A DNA stretch of 64,000 bases. Origin: Acidobacteriota bacterium (lineage in GTDB: Bacteria; Acidobacteriota; Terriglobia; Terriglobales; SCQP01). This document shows, one piece after another, positions 16,767-26,463 of this stretch (positions are counted from its first letter, which is position 1; the number at the start of each line of letters is the position of its first letter). The notes below the pieces were generated by a model, which saw only the letters and a list, made by a program, of their open reading frames with translations, made no database searches and was not told where the DNA came from. The stretch lies in assembly GCA_027315185.1 (NCBI GenBank), contig DAHUYO010000003.1, positions 1-64,000 of the forward strand. Direction: 5' to 3'. Made by a program: the position numbers and the translations under genes.

Positions 16767-17747
16767 ATGCGCGTGGTGGTCACCGGCGGCGCCGGCTTTG
16801 TCGGCAGCCATCTGATTGAACGGCTGCTGGACCTAGGCTGCGAAGTTCATTGCGTGGACAATCTGTCCACCGGGCTGCGGGAAAACCTTGCCGCATGGCA
16901 CGACCGCGGCGGATTTTTCTTCCATTTCCAAGACGTGCGGGAATATCTAGCTTTTTCCGGTCCGCTGGATGCCGTGGTGCACCTGGCGTCGCCGGCCAGC
17001 CCGGTGGATTATATGCGCCTGCCCGTTGCCACGCTGATGGGCGGCGCACTCGGCACGCATCGCGCCCTAGGTCTGGCCCGCGCCAAACGGGCCCGTTTTT
17101 TGCTCGCCAGCACCTCGGAGGTCTATGGCGATCCGCAGCGCCATCCCCAGCCGGAGAGCTATTGGGGAAACGTCAATCCCGTCGGTCCGCGTTCGGTCTA
17201 CGACGAAGCCAAGCGCTTTGCCGAAGCGCTGACCATGGCCTACCATCGCACGCATCGCGTGGATACCCGCATCGCGCGAATCTTTAATACCTATGGGCCG
17301 CGAATGCGGGCGCACGACGGAAGGGTCATTTCCACCTTCATTCGGCAGGCATTGCGCGGAGAGCCCCTGACCGTCGCCGGCGATGGACGGCAGACGCGGA
17401 GCTTCTGCTACGTCACGGATCTGGTGGAGGGCTTGGTTCGCCTCCTGCGCTGCGACGCACCGCAGGCGCATGCGCCGGTCAACTTGGGCAATGCGGACGA
17501 ACATACGATTTTGAACCTGGCGCATGCCGTGGCGCGCCTGGCGGGCAGCGCCAGCTCCGTTGCGTTCGTGCCGCTTCCCGGCGACGACCCCCATCTGCGC
17601 CGCCCGGTGCTGGACCGGGCGCGCCAGTTGTTGGACTGGCAACCCATGGTCGCATTGGAACAGGGCCTGTTGCGTACGATCACTTGGGCGGCGCAGGCTT
17701 GGCCTCGCTTCGTTGACGGCGCCGCCGCCGAGCGCCACGCCGCCTAA
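16767..17747 (+). CDS. NAD-dependent epimerase/UDP-glucuronate decarboxylase-like
   Basis: A 326-residue extended short-chain dehydrogenase. The NAD motif GGAGFVG is at residues 7-13, the catalytic Tyr/Lys at 145 and 149 (SVYDEAKR). Diagnostic UDP-xylose synthase blocks are present: [54 protein letters not shown], and [19 protein letters not shown]. The enzyme would make UDP-xylose from UDP-glucuronate in the cytoplasm for surface polysaccharide. ATG at 16767 has GGGAGGGCGG directly upstream. It follows the AglD-like gene. A dTDP-glucose dehydratase-type activity is less likely. Confidence 0.85.
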   Translation: MRVVVTGGAGFVGSHLIERLLDLGCEVHCVDNLSTGLRENLAAWHDRGGFFFHFQDVREYLAFSGPLDAVVHLASPASPVDYMRLPVATLMGGALGTHRALGLARAKRARFLLASTSEVYGDPQRHPQPESYWGNVNPVGPRSVYDEAKRFAEALTMAYHRTHRVDTRIARIFNTYGPRMRAHDGRVISTFIRQALRGEPLTVAGDGRQTRSFCYVTDLVEGLVRLLRCDAPQAHAPVNLGNADEHTILNLAHAVARLAGSASSVAFVPLPGDDPHLRRPVLDRARQLLDWQPMVALEQGLLRTITWAAQAWPRFVDGAAAERHAA

Positions 17748-17821
17748 CCTCCCATCGTCCTGCCATTAACTTCCTTTCATCGGCGCCGGCCGGGCGTGGT
17801 GCGACTCTATGCCCGATGTCG

Positions 17822-17846
17822 CCGCGTGGATGTATACTCCACGCGG
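17822..17846 (+). promoter_or_regulatory. Perfect 9-bp hairpin overlapping the ribosome binding site of the GH44 gene
   Basis: CCGCGTGGA (17822-17830) and TCCACGCGG (17838-17846) are exact inverted copies around a 7-base TGTATAC. The GGAGG ribosome binding site starts at 17845, inside the 3' arm, eight bases before the GTG at 17858. In RNA the hairpin would partly hide the site; as DNA it could be a dimeric repressor site. Confidence 0.55.
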
Positions 17847-17857
17847 AGGTGTTACAG

Positions 17858-20548
17858 GTGTCCGCCGGATTACGCTTGGCGCCCACGGTTGTGTTCGTGA
17901 TCGGCCTGATCTCCTGCGGAGGCGGCGGACCCACGCCGTCGAACCCAGCGGGAAATTCACCCAGCCTCCCCGGGCAAGTTACCGGTTTGGCGGCCCATGC
18001 TGGAGTGGGTACAGTCGCGCTGTCGTGGGCGGCGGTTTCCGGCGCCACTTCGTACCAGGTGCAGCGCGGGCCCAGCAGTAGTGGGCCCTTTTCCACCCTC
18101 GCTTCCCCCACTGGATCCAGCTATACCGATACGAGCGGCCAAGCCGGAACCACGTATTACTATCAGGTGGCTGCCGTCAACGCCGCCGGCGCGGGATCGC
18201 CATCGGCGGTGGTCGCGGGAATGCCCTGGGGCAGCCAACCGGCGCAGATCACCGTCAATGCCTTCGCCGACCGGCATCTGATCAGCCCATTGATCTACGG
18301 GGTCAATTTCCCTCCCAGCACCGCGTATATCCAAAACACCGGCGCCACCTTCATCCGCTGGGGCGGAAATGCCAGTTCCAGCTATAACTGGACGAATTTC
18401 TTCGCTGACTCAGCTCGCGATTGGTATTACCAGGACAACGTGTTCGCCGCCCTGGGCTTGAATACCGCCACCACCGGCGCCGACTCGGTCGCTTTCGTGC
18501 AGGACGTGGCCCAAGCCGGCGCGGATCCGCTCATGACCATGCCCATGCTGGGCTGGGTGGCGAAGGGCGGGCCGCAGTATTTCAGCTTTTCGGTCAAAAA
18601 ATACGGCTACCAGCCCTGCGCCACCAATCCCTATGATGCCGATGATGGCGACGGCATCGAATATGCCGCGGGATGTCCCGGCGGCGCCTCGCAGTACACA
18701 CCGCCCAATCCGGTCTACGTCACCAACAACGATCCGAACGACGCGAATGTACCGCTGCTGGATCAGCCCGGGTCCAGTGATCCCACGGGCTCCGTCTACC
18801 GCAGCCAATGGGCGGCGGCGCTGGCGCCGGCGTTCGGCACGGCCCCGCACTTTTATGACATGGACAATGAGCCGATGCTGTGGTCCTCGACCCATCGCGA
18901 TGTGCATCCCCAGCCGGTGACCTATGACGAGTTGCTCCAGGACTCCACCACCGAAGCGGCGAAGCTGAAAACCTGGGATCCGCAGGCTCTCACCTTCGGC
19001 CCGGTTTCGTGTTGCTGGGAGTTCTACTGGAACTCTTCCGCCGGCGGCGCGGACAAGCAGGCCCATGGCAACGTGGATTTCTGGCCCTGGTGGCTGAACA
19101 ACATGGTGTGGGAGGGCGAGATTGAAGGCGAGCCGTTGCTGAACGTCTTCGACTTTCACGCCTACCCGGAGATCAATGCGCCTCCGGCCAATGCTACCGC
19201 CGCGCAGGTGGACGCCCTGGCGCTGCCCTCGACCCGCGGCTGGTGGGACACCACCTATACCAGTCCGGGCTGGATCGGCGCCAATACCGTGACCTCCATG
19301 CAGCCGCTGCCTCATGTGGAGGCGCGGTTGGTGCGGGCCGAAGCGATGGTGAATGAAATCGCCCCCGGCTTGCCGCTGAGCATCACGGAATGGAACTTCT
19401 CGCAGCCCGGCGAAGACCCCATCGCGGTGGCGCTGACGGATGCGGAGGCATTCGGGCTCCTGGGGCAGTACGACTTCTATGCCGCCGCCCGGTGGGAAGC
19501 CCCGGATCCCGCCCAGGAGGCGCCTTCCTATAAAGTTCTCCAGTTATACCGCAACTACGATGGCCAGAAAGATGCGTTCGCTCCCATCTCCATCGCCGCC
19601 GGCAACGACTGCGCCGGCGCGGCGGATGATTGCAGCACCTTCGCCGCCATTGACCCCAACGCGCAGCGCCTGACGCTGATGGTGGTGAACAAGAGTCCCG
19701 AAAACGCCTTGGCCGCCACATTGAATTTTCAGCATTTTTCCCCCTCCCAGGTGGTCACCTACGCGGTCACCGCCGGGGATCCCAACCAGATCGTCGCCAC
19801 GCCGGCGGCGGCGTTTTCTCCCCGCATGACGTTTCCACCGTATTCGGCGACGCTGGTGGTCTTGACCGGGCAAGGCACGCCGGTGGGAAACGAATGGAGC
19901 CTGAATCCCAGCCTGGCTCCGGCCGCCACCCCGTGGACGCCGGCGCCGGTCATGATGATCTCCGCCGGCGGCACGGCGCAATTTACTCCCACGCCGTCCA
20001 GCGGTGGTTCGGTGACCATCGCCGGCGTCACCGCGGACGCGCCGCTGGCCGCCAGCGTCGCCACCAGCTCCACATCGCCCACCTCGCAGGTCGTGGACAT
20101 CGCCGCCCCGGCGAACACCACGCCGGGCTTTTATCACTTTGCGGTTACAGGAACGGATGGCGCGGGCATTGCCACCACCCAAGACGGCGTCATCGAGGTG
20201 GGATTGCCGGCGGCCACCATGACCGCCACGGGGGATGGACAATCGGCGCCTGCGGGATCCACGATCAATTTGTCGGTGACCATCCAGCCTGGCGCCAGCG
20301 GCGCGCAGCCCGGCGGATTGGATGTGTTGTTTTCGCTGAGCGGCGGCGGCAGCTTGGCGGCGCCGTCCGGCGTCCAGCCCTTGGCCGCCAGCGCCAATGG
20401 CGCCATGATTCTGGCGCCGGCTAATGCCGCCGGCACGGCTACCGTCGTGCTGACGCTGCCGGCGACGGCGGGCGCCGTCCAGGTGCGCGCCGCGGGGCCG
20501 TACGCCATCGGACACCCCGTGCACGTCTTTACCGAAACGGCGCAGTAA
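17858..20548 (+). CDS. Secreted GH44-like glycoside hydrolase lipoprotein with fibronectin type III domain
   Basis: An ~896-residue lipoprotein. Signal peptide APTVVFVIGLISC ends in a lipobox cysteine (LISC), followed by a Gly/Pro/Ser spacer. A fibronectin III domain spans about residues 38-125 (ATSYQVQRGPSSSGPF, GTTYYYQVAAVNAAGAG). The catalytic region then shows GH44 features: LIYGVNFPPSTAY, FIRWGGNASSSYNWTNFFAD, a likely acid/base Glu in DMDNEPMLWSS and nucleophile Glu in LPLSITEWNFSQ. The C-terminal ~200 residues are Ig-like or beta-sandwich repeats rich in Ala/Gly/Thr. GH44 enzymes cleave beta-1,4-glucans such as cellulose or xyloglucan; here it would act at the cell surface. GTG 17858 was chosen for its well-spaced GGAGG. 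Confidence 0.82.
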   Translation: MSAGLRLAPTVVFVIGLISCGGGGPTPSNPAGNSPSLPGQVTGLAAHAGVGTVALSWAAVSGATSYQVQRGPSSSGPFSTLASPTGSSYTDTSGQAGTTYYYQVAAVNAAGAGSPSAVVAGMPWGSQPAQITVNAFADRHLISPLIYGVNFPPSTAYIQNTGATFIRWGGNASSSYNWTNFFADSARDWYYQDNVFAALGLNTATTGADSVAFVQDVAQAGADPLMTMPMLGWVAKGGPQYFSFSVKKYGYQPCATNPYDADDGDGIEYAAGCPGGASQYTPPNPVYVTNNDPNDANVPLLDQPGSSDPTGSVYRSQWAAALAPAFGTAPHFYDMDNEPMLWSSTHRDVHPQPVTYDELLQDSTTEAAKLKTWDPQALTFGPVSCCWEFYWNSSAGGADKQAHGNVDFWPWWLNNMVWEGEIEGEPLLNVFDFHAYPEINAPPANATAAQVDALALPSTRGWWDTTYTSPGWIGANTVTSMQPLPHVEARLVRAEAMVNEIAPGLPLSITEWNFSQPGEDPIAVALTDAEAFGLLGQYDFYAAARWEAPDPAQEAPSYKVLQLYRNYDGQKDAFAPISIAAGNDCAGAADDCSTFAAIDPNAQRLTLMVVNKSPENALAATLNFQHFSPSQVVTYAVTAGDPNQIVATPAAAFSPRMTFPPYSATLVVLTGQGTPVGNEWSLNPSLAPAATPWTPAPVMMISAGGTAQFTPTPSSGGSVTIAGVTADAPLAASVATSSTSPTSQVVDIAAPANTTPGFYHFAVTGTDGAGIATTQDGVIEVGLPAATMTATGDGQSAPAGSTINLSVTIQPGASGAQPGGLDVLFSLSGGGSLAAPSGVQPLAASANGAMILAPANAAGTATVVLTLPATAGAVQVRAAGPYAIGHPVHVFTETAQ

Positions 20549-20602
20549 AGCCTTGCCCCGCGCTGGTCGCGGACCCTGCGACGCGGCTTGGCGCCGTGAA
20601 CA

Positions 20603-21217
20603 TCAGCCGTCGAGGCCGGGCTGGAGCGGCGGCGCGGGCGGGGCAGGAAGATGCGGCTGCCCGCGCAGGATTTCCCAAACCAGCAATGCCGCGCCAATCA
20701 CGATCGCGCTGTCGGCGACGTTAAACGCCGGCCATTCATACCGCCCCGCATAGAAAAGCAGAAAATCCACCACGCTGCCGCGCAAGAGCCGGTCGAAGAG
20801 ATTGCCGCAGGCGCCGCCAAAGATCAGCGCCAGCGCCCAGCCCGTGCGCACGGTTTGGCTGTACCGCCATAGCAGGATGAAAACCACCACCAGCGCCGTC
20901 AGGGAAAAGCCGATCAAGAAGGCGCTTTTGAACGGCGAGGGCGAGGACTGCAACAGCCCAAAGGCCGCGCCGCTGTTTTCGACGTGCACCAAGCGGAAAA
21001 AATGGGGGATGACGACGATGCTGGCGCTGCGGGACATGCGCTGGATCATGCCCTTGGTGATTTGATCCAGCGTGAACACCCCGAGGGCAATCAGAAAATA
21101 CCGCATGCGAAACCAGCGGGGCGGTTCTGGCGGCGGGGCGGGCCTTGGCGAATCCGCCGCCTGCACGGGCGGCGGACTGGGGGAGGGAGCATGCATCTCC
21201 CTTCTATTTTGCGCCAT
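20603..21217 (-). CDS. lspA: Lipoprotein signal peptidase II
   Basis: A 204-residue inner-membrane aspartyl protease that removes signal peptides from prolipoproteins. The two catalytic aspartates lie in [18 protein letters not shown] and [11 protein letters not shown], and DQITKGMIQ is the conserved first-helix motif. Four membrane helices are visible. The N-terminus carries about 30 extra Pro/Ala/Ser residues. The ATG at 21217 lies inside the end of ileS (14-base overlap); ATG at 21196, preceded by AAGGGAG, is an alternative without overlap. Co-transcription with ileS is the common bacterial arrangement. Expected client proteins include the GH44 lipoprotein next door. Confidence 0.93.
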   Translation of the reverse strand: MAQNRREMHAPSPSPPPVQAADSPRPAPPPEPPRWFRMRYFLIALGVFTLDQITKGMIQRMSRSASIVVIPHFFRLVHVENSGAAFGLLQSSPSPFKSAFLIGFSLTALVVVFILLWRYSQTVRTGWALALIFGGACGNLFDRLLRGSVVDFLLFYAGRYEWPAFNVADSAIVIGAALLVWEILRGQPHLPAPPAPPLQPGLDG

Positions 21218-23996
21218 CCTCCCAGGCCTGGAGCACCTGGCGGCAGCGGGCGCACAACAGGTGCGGCTCGCTGGCGAAGGTAGATGGCGCCAACTCCCGG
21301 TATTGCCAGCAGCGGGCGCATTTTGCCCCGTCGGCAGGGGCGAAGGCGGCGGTCATTTCCGCCGTGTCAGCGGAGGCCAATTCCACTTGGGAAACGATGA
21401 ACAGCTCCGCCAGCCGTTCGCGGCCATAGGCCTCCAGCACGGCACGCTCCGGCGCCGGCGCCGCCAACATCACCCGCGCCTCCAGACTGGAGCCGATCTC
21501 CCCCGCCTTGCGCGGCGCTTCCAGCGCCGCCAGCGCCAAATCGCGCGCCCGCATCAGTACCGCCCACCGTTCCGCCTCCGCCGGCCAATTCCCATATTGG
21601 CCGCTGGGGTCGGGAAACAGGGCCGTGTGCACGCTCGCTTTCCGCGGCAGGCCATTGAGCGTGGTCCCGGGCAGTTGGCCCCAAACCTCTTCCGCGGTGA
21701 AGGGCAAAAGCGGCGCAAACAGCCGGACCAAGTACTCCGCCGTTCGCCATAACGCGGTCTGCGCCGAGCGCCGCTCCGGCGCCGCCGCGCCGGAGGCGTA
21801 GAGGCGGTCCTTCACGACGTCGAGATAGATGGCGCTCAAACTCACCGAGCAAAATTCATAGAGCCGCTGGTACACGCGGTGGAAGGCGAACGCGGCGTAG
21901 TCTTCCTGGCAGGCGTGCGCCATCACCGCCAACTCATGCAGCAAGTGCCGGTCCAGCTCCTCCAAATCCGCCTCGGGCACGGCGTCCCGCGCCGGATCAA
22001 ACCCATGCAGATTGCCCAGCAAATAACGGAAGGTATTGCGGATTTTGCGGTAGGCTTCGCTCAGCCGGCCCAGCATTTCGCCGGAGATGCGGACATCCTC
22101 GCGGAAGTCCACGCTGGCCACCCAGAGGCGCAGCACCTCGGCGCCGTATTCGGCGGTCACCTTCTCCGGTTCGATGACGTTGCCCAGCGATTTGTGCATG
22201 GCGCGGCCCGCGGCGTCCAGCACCCAGCCATGCGAGAGCACGCCCCGATACGGCGCTTGCTGGCGCGTGCCCACCGAAACCAATAGCGAACTGTGGAACC
22301 AGCCGCGGTATTGATCGCCGCCTTCGCAGTACCAGTCGGCGACGCCGTCGCCCAACACCGCCGCGAAGCTGGACCCGGATTCGAACCAGACGTCCACGAT
22401 ATCCCGCTCCGGCGTGAACTCGCCTCGGCCGCAGGCGCAGCGCACCCCGGGCGGCACGAAATCGGCGGCCGGGCGGGTGAACCAGGCATCCGAGCCGTCG
22501 CGGGCGAAAATCTCCACGATCTTTTCATCCACCTGGTCATTGCGCAGATATTCGCCGCAGGCGGCGCAGGCCAGCACCGGAATCGGCACGCCCCACACCC
22601 GCTGCCGGGAAATGCACCAATCCGGCCGCGCGGCCAGCATGTTGCCGATGCGTTCTTGGCCCCAGGCCGGATCCCAGCGCACCGTTTGGATCGCCTGCAA
22701 TGCCTTGCTTCGCAAGCCGTTCCGCTCCATGCCGATGAACCACTGCTCCGTTGCCCGGAAAATGACCGGTCGGTGGCAGCGCCAGCAATGCGGGTAGGAA
22801 TGGCTGAGCGGCGCGCTGGCCATTAGCGCGCCCAGGCTTTGCAGATGATCCAGAATCTTCGCGTTGGCGGCGAAGATCTGCTGCCCCTCGAACGGCGCGG
22901 TTTCGGCGCCGGTGAAATGGCCGCCGGCATCCACCGGGCTCAGCACCGCCAGGCCATAGCGCTGGCCGGTCACGAAGTCCTCGGCGCCGTGCCCGGGAGC
23001 GGTGTGCACGATGCCTGTGCCTTGTTCCGTGGTGACGTAATCGGCTAAAACTCCCGGGATTTCCCGCGCCAGCCAAGGGTGGCGAAAACGCACGCCCTCC
23101 ATCGTGCGTCCGGGAAAACGCGCTAGCTGTTCCGCCACGGTCCAGCCGCCCCGTTCCGCCGTCGCCGCCACCAGCGCGGCCGCCAGAATATATACCTCGC
23201 CGTTGGAGGCGCGCACCGCCACGTACTCAAGGTTGGGATGGAACGCCAGCGCCAAACTGGCCGGCAAGGTCCACGGCGTTGTCGTCCAGATCACCGCCGC
23301 CAGTGAGGCTCCCTCCGGGAGCGAGAACGGCAGCGCCCCGCCCACATAGGCGTATTTCACCCAGACCGACGGGCTTTCATGCGGGGCGTATTCAATCTCC
23401 GCCTCCGCCAGCGCCGTCCGGTCATGGATGCACCAATACACCGTGCGCAGTCCTTTGTATGCGTAGCCGTCGCGGATGAATTGCAGCAGCAGCCGCGCGA
23501 TGGTCGCCTCATAGCTGGGCGTCAGCGTCAGATAGGGCTCCGCCCACTGGCCAAACACTCCCAGCCGCTGGAATTGCCGCTTGTGCAGCTCCACGTACTT
23601 CAACGCGTACTCGCGGCAGGCGCGCCGCACGGCCATCGGCGCCAACCCCGCCTTCTTGGCGCCCAACTGCTGATCCACCTGAATCTCGATCGGCAGCCCA
23701 TGGCAATCCCAGCCGGGAACGTAGGGCGCGTCAAAGCCCGCCATGGTCTTGGATTTGACGATGAAGTCCTTGACGATTTTGTTGAGCGCCGTGCCCAAGT
23801 GAATGGGGCCGTTGGCATAGGGCGGGCCGTCATGCAGGGTGAACGGCGGCGCGCCGCGCCGCGCCCGGCGAATCGCGCCATAAATGTCCTGCTCGGCCCA
23901 ACGAGCCAGCATCTTGGGCTCGTTCTGTGGCAGGTTGGCCTTCATGGGGAAGGCCGTCACGGGCAAATTCAGGGTGGTTTTTAGGGCCGTAGGCAA
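21204..23996 (-). CDS. ileS: Isoleucyl-tRNA synthetase
   Basis: A ~930-residue class I aminoacyl-tRNA synthetase that charges tRNA-Ile. Visible features are the N-terminal [19 protein letters not shown], the HIGH-like signature in [15 protein letters not shown], the KMSKS-like loop [12 protein letters not shown], an editing domain ([30 protein letters not shown]), and a C-terminal zinc motif with CARCWQYRE and CARCRQ. The start is placed at TTG 23996, with GGAG six bases upstream and [12 protein letters not shown] matching usual N-termini. A GTG at 24077 in frame is possible, but a perfect TATAAT lies between the two. Downstream lspA overlaps its end. Confidence 0.93.
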   Translation of the reverse strand: MPTALKTTLNLPVTAFPMKANLPQNEPKMLARWAEQDIYGAIRRARRGAPPFTLHDGPPYANGPIHLGTALNKIVKDFIVKSKTMAGFDAPYVPGWDCHGLPIEIQVDQQLGAKKAGLAPMAVRRACREYALKYVELHKRQFQRLGVFGQWAEPYLTLTPSYEATIARLLLQFIRDGYAYKGLRTVYWCIHDRTALAEAEIEYAPHESPSVWVKYAYVGGALPFSLPEGASLAAVIWTTTPWTLPASLALAFHPNLEYVAVRASNGEVYILAAALVAATAERGGWTVAEQLARFPGRTMEGVRFRHPWLAREIPGVLADYVTTEQGTGIVHTAPGHGAEDFVTGQRYGLAVLSPVDAGGHFTGAETAPFEGQQIFAANAKILDHLQSLGALMASAPLSHSYPHCWRCHRPVIFRATEQWFIGMERNGLRSKALQAIQTVRWDPAWGQERIGNMLAARPDWCISRQRVWGVPIPVLACAACGEYLRNDQVDEKIVEIFARDGSDAWFTRPAADFVPPGVRCACGRGEFTPERDIVDVWFESGSSFAAVLGDGVADWYCEGGDQYRGWFHSSLLVSVGTRQQAPYRGVLSHGWVLDAAGRAMHKSLGNVIEPEKVTAEYGAEVLRLWVASVDFREDVRISGEMLGRLSEAYRKIRNTFRYLLGNLHGFDPARDAVPEADLEELDRHLLHELAVMAHACQEDYAAFAFHRVYQRLYEFCSVSLSAIYLDVVKDRLYASGAAAPERRSAQTALWRTAEYLVRLFAPLLPFTAEEVWGQLPGTTLNGLPRKASVHTALFPDPSGQYGNWPAEAERWAVLMRARDLALAALEAPRKAGEIGSSLEARVMLAAPAPERAVLEAYGRERLAELFIVSQVELASADTAEMTAAFAPADGAKCARCWQYRELAPSTFASEPHLLCARCRQVLQAWEDGAK

Positions 23997-24032
23997 GAAT
24001 TTCTCCGAAACCGCGGCGGGGGCGGAATAGTC

Positions 24033-24038
24033 ATTATA
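24033..24038 (-). promoter_or_regulatory. Candidate -10 box (TATAAT) upstream of ileS
   Basis: A perfect TATAAT on the minus strand, 37 bases before the favoured ileS start codon. No convincing -35 hexamer sits 16-18 bases upstream, so the call rests on the rarity of this hexamer in GC-rich DNA and its position. Confidence 0.35.
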
Positions 24039-24225
24039 GGAGGTGGACTGCGTGGGAGGGGCCCCGGCTCTAGCCACTAGCGCCGCGCCGGCAGCCTGGT
24101 ATTATGTGGAAAACGGAGGCAACAAGCCCGTGCCCTCGCTTCATCGGAACATAGCGAAGAGGAGCCGGAGCCTAGCGGGTTTTTCCCCGGTCGCATTTGC
24201 GGGCGCCGACTGAGCGCCCTAGCTC

Positions 24226-25287
24226 ATGGCCGACTTCCCCCACAATACCCAGCCGCAGCCATCGCCGGAAACGTCTCCGGACGACGCCGCCAACACCGCG
24301 CCTGCTACCCCTGCGGCGCCCGCCGCGGCGGAGCACGCTGCACCCGCGGAACCTATCCCCGAAGTCCTGACCCTGGTGCCGCGCAAGACCTTGTGGAGCT
24401 CGCTGCGCGAGGAGCTGCACGAACGCTTCCACCCCACCGAACTGCCGCCTTTGGAGCTGGAATCCAAGCCGGTTCCGGTGGACGACATTTGGTCCCATGA
24501 GCGCTCGTTTTGGGGCAATGGTGGGTCATTGCTGGTGCATTTGCTGGTGATCCTGTTGCTGATCTTGCCGCTGTTCAATCCCACCGTGCACCAAGCGGTG
24601 GTCAGCGGAATTGACCACGCCACCATTCTGCATTTTCCGGTGTTGACGCCGGCCAGCCCCAAGCCATTGGGCGGTGGCGGCGGCGGCGGCATGCACGTGC
24701 TGAAAACGCCCAGCCGGGGCAAGTTGCCGCTATTTCGCAAGGCGCCGCTGGCGCCGCCGATCATGAAGGTCAGAGTCAAGCCGCTGCTGCCCGTGCCGCC
24801 GGCGCTGGCGGTGGAGCGCCACGTTTCCCTGCCGGAGCCCAATTTGCCGCAGTTTGGCGATCCCGTCGCCGCCATCGCGCCGCCGACCAACGGCCCCGGT
24901 TCCCTGGAGGGCAACGGCTCCGGAACCAAGGGCGGCATCGGTTCGGGCAATGGCGCCGGGTATGGCCCCGGTCATGGCGGCAATTTGGGAGGCGGCGCGG
25001 CCAGTTACGGCGCCGACGTCAGCAAGCCGATACCGATCTACGATCCAGATCCGGAGTTCACCGACGCCGCCCGCAAGGCGAAATACCAGGGTACGGTGGT
25101 CTTGGAGGTCGAAATTGGCGTGGACGGCCGCGCGCACGATATCCACGTGGTGCAGCCGCTCGGTCTAGGCTTGGATCAGAAGGCGATTGAGGCGGTGCAC
25201 AAGTGGCGGTTTATTCCCGCCAAGAAGCGCAACGGCCAGCCGATCGCGGTGGTCGCCGACATCCAGGTCAACTTCCGTCTCTATTGA
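24226..25287 (+). CDS. TonB-family energy transducer
   Basis: A 353-residue TonB-like protein. The C-terminal TonB domain (about residues 265-353) is clear: PEFTDAARKAKYQGTVVLEV, GVDGRAHDIHVVQPLG, AVHKWRFIPAKKRNGQPIAV. A single membrane helix lies at residues 101-117 (SLLVHLLVILLLILPLF), followed by a Gly/Pro-rich periplasmic spacer with Lys/Val/Pro runs. About 100 residues precede the helix and should be cytoplasmic, much longer than classical TonB; in many Acidobacteriota and Myxococcota such tails occur. It would pass proton-motive energy to outer-membrane receptors or secretins. ATG 24226 has no strong ribosome binding site. No ExbB/ExbD genes are nearby. Confidence 0.85.
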   Translation: MADFPHNTQPQPSPETSPDDAANTAPATPAAPAAAEHAAPAEPIPEVLTLVPRKTLWSSLREELHERFHPTELPPLELESKPVPVDDIWSHERSFWGNGGSLLVHLLVILLLILPLFNPTVHQAVVSGIDHATILHFPVLTPASPKPLGGGGGGGMHVLKTPSRGKLPLFRKAPLAPPIMKVRVKPLLPVPPALAVERHVSLPEPNLPQFGDPVAAIAPPTNGPGSLEGNGSGTKGGIGSGNGAGYGPGHGGNLGGGAASYGADVSKPIPIYDPDPEFTDAARKAKYQGTVVLEVEIGVDGRAHDIHVVQPLGLGLDQKAIEAVHKWRFIPAKKRNGQPIAVVADIQVNFRLY

Positions 25288-25330
25288 CCGAGACGTGGTT
25301 GGGAGTGGGCCGCCGCTGCCGGCGCGCCGG

Positions 25331-26020
25331 CTACCGCCAAGCCAGCCAATGCGGCAGCGCCGGGTCGGCAAAGTTTGGAATGACCAATTCCGCGCCCGCC
25401 GCCGCGACTTCTTCCGCGCGGTAGCTCGTGGCGAGCGCGACACAACGGGCGCCGGCGGCTAATCCCGCGGCGATTCCCGGAAACGAATCTTCAAAAACCA
25501 CGCACTCGCCCGCCGGCCTTCCCAGGCGGGCGGCGGCTTGTAAATAAATCTCCGGGTTCGGCTTGCCGCGCCGCACATCGGCTTCGCTCAGGATGACCTC
25601 GAAGACGCCGTCTAATCCTAGCTTCCCGGTCACGATCCCGACGTTCCGCCGCGGCGCGGAGGTGGCCAGCGCCAGCCGGTGGCCCCGGCTTCGCGCCTCA
25701 GCGATAAATGCCGAAAGTCCGGGAGTTTCCCGCATGCGGGGCAAATAATCCCGCAAATAGAGGCTCTCCAGGCGCTGCGCATGCCCGGCGATCTCCGCGG
25801 CGGTCATCGCCCGCCCAAACACTTCGGGAAACAGCTCCTCGTTACGCCGCCCGAACGTCTGCGCCGCGGCGTATTCCGGCTGCGCCAGCCCCGACTGTTC
25901 CGCCAGAAACGTCCGCCACGCCAGCGCGTAGGCGGCACTGTTGTCAATGAGCACGCCATCCATGTCGAACAGCAGCGGCGCGGGCGCGGACGAGGGCGCC
26001 GCTGCCGCGTTACCGGACAT
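25331..26020 (-). CDS. HAD-superfamily phosphatase, beta-phosphoglucomutase-like
   Basis: A 229-residue HAD hydrolase. Motif I is FDMDGVLIDNS with Asp19 (nucleophile) and Asp21; motif II is LALATSAPRRN; motif III Lys and motif IV are in RRGKPNPEIYLQAA and VVFEDSFPGIAAGLAAGA. The cap domain falls between residues ~30 and 95, as in beta-phosphoglucomutase and phosphoglycolate phosphatase relatives. Its start overlaps the BON gene's end by 11 bases, so it is coupled to the trehalose cluster, where a sugar-phosphate substrate would make sense. Exact substrate unknown. Confidence 0.82.
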   Translation of the reverse strand: MSGNAAAAPSSAPAPLLFDMDGVLIDNSAAYALAWRTFLAEQSGLAQPEYAAAQTFGRRNEELFPEVFGRAMTAAEIAGHAQRLESLYLRDYLPRMRETPGLSAFIAEARSRGHRLALATSAPRRNVGIVTGKLGLDGVFEVILSEADVRRGKPNPEIYLQAAARLGRPAGECVVFEDSFPGIAAGLAAGARCVALATSYRAEEVAAAGAELVIPNFADPALPHWLAWR

Positions 26021-26387
26021 GCAGCGTATTCACCACGCGATAGTTGCGCCAATGCGCGGCGTGGGCGACGCGGCGCGCCTCCCGGGTCGCCAGGCCCCGG
26101 CCCTCGGCCAGGACGACGGCGCCGGTCAGGTGGATGGTCGCGCCCTGCACGCGCACTTGGATGCGGTCGTGAGTGAACGGCGGGCGGCGGAATGCAGCTT
26201 GCAGCCGCCGCACCAGCACCGAGCCGGTGACCGGCGCGGTGCGGCGGGCGGGCGCGGCGGCATGGGTCGCGGCGGCGTCGCGGCGCTGCCGATGGGCCGG
26301 TTGCCGCGCCCAAACGGGACAGCAACTGAGTCCGGCCGCGCCCAGCAATAGCCCAAGCGAGCGAAGGATGGAAATCCTCGTGGTCAT
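26010..26387 (-). CDS. Exported BON-domain protein
   Basis: A 125-residue protein with an N-terminal signal peptide (LRSLGLLLGAAGLSCCPVWA) and one BON domain in the C-terminal half (VLVRRLQAAFRRPPF, IQVRVQGATIHLTGAVVLAE, REARRVAHAAHWRNYRVVNT). BON domains bind lipids or envelope components; OsmY and Kbp are stress-linked examples. Here the gene lies between treZ and the HAD gene, so an osmotic-stress role is an attractive inference. The double cysteine near the cleavage site is not in a clean lipobox. Spacing to treZ is 76 bases. Confidence 0.72.
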   Translation of the reverse strand: MTTRISILRSLGLLLGAAGLSCCPVWARQPAHRQRRDAAATHAAAPARRTAPVTGSVLVRRLQAAFRRPPFTHDRIQVRVQGATIHLTGAVVLAEGRGLATREARRVAHAAHWRNYRVVNTLHVR

Positions 26388-26463
26388 TTTGGAACGATGC
26401 CGCCAGAATACCAGACGCTCTGTGCCGGACCACCGGCGGGTCCGGCGCCGGCCCGCGATGGTT

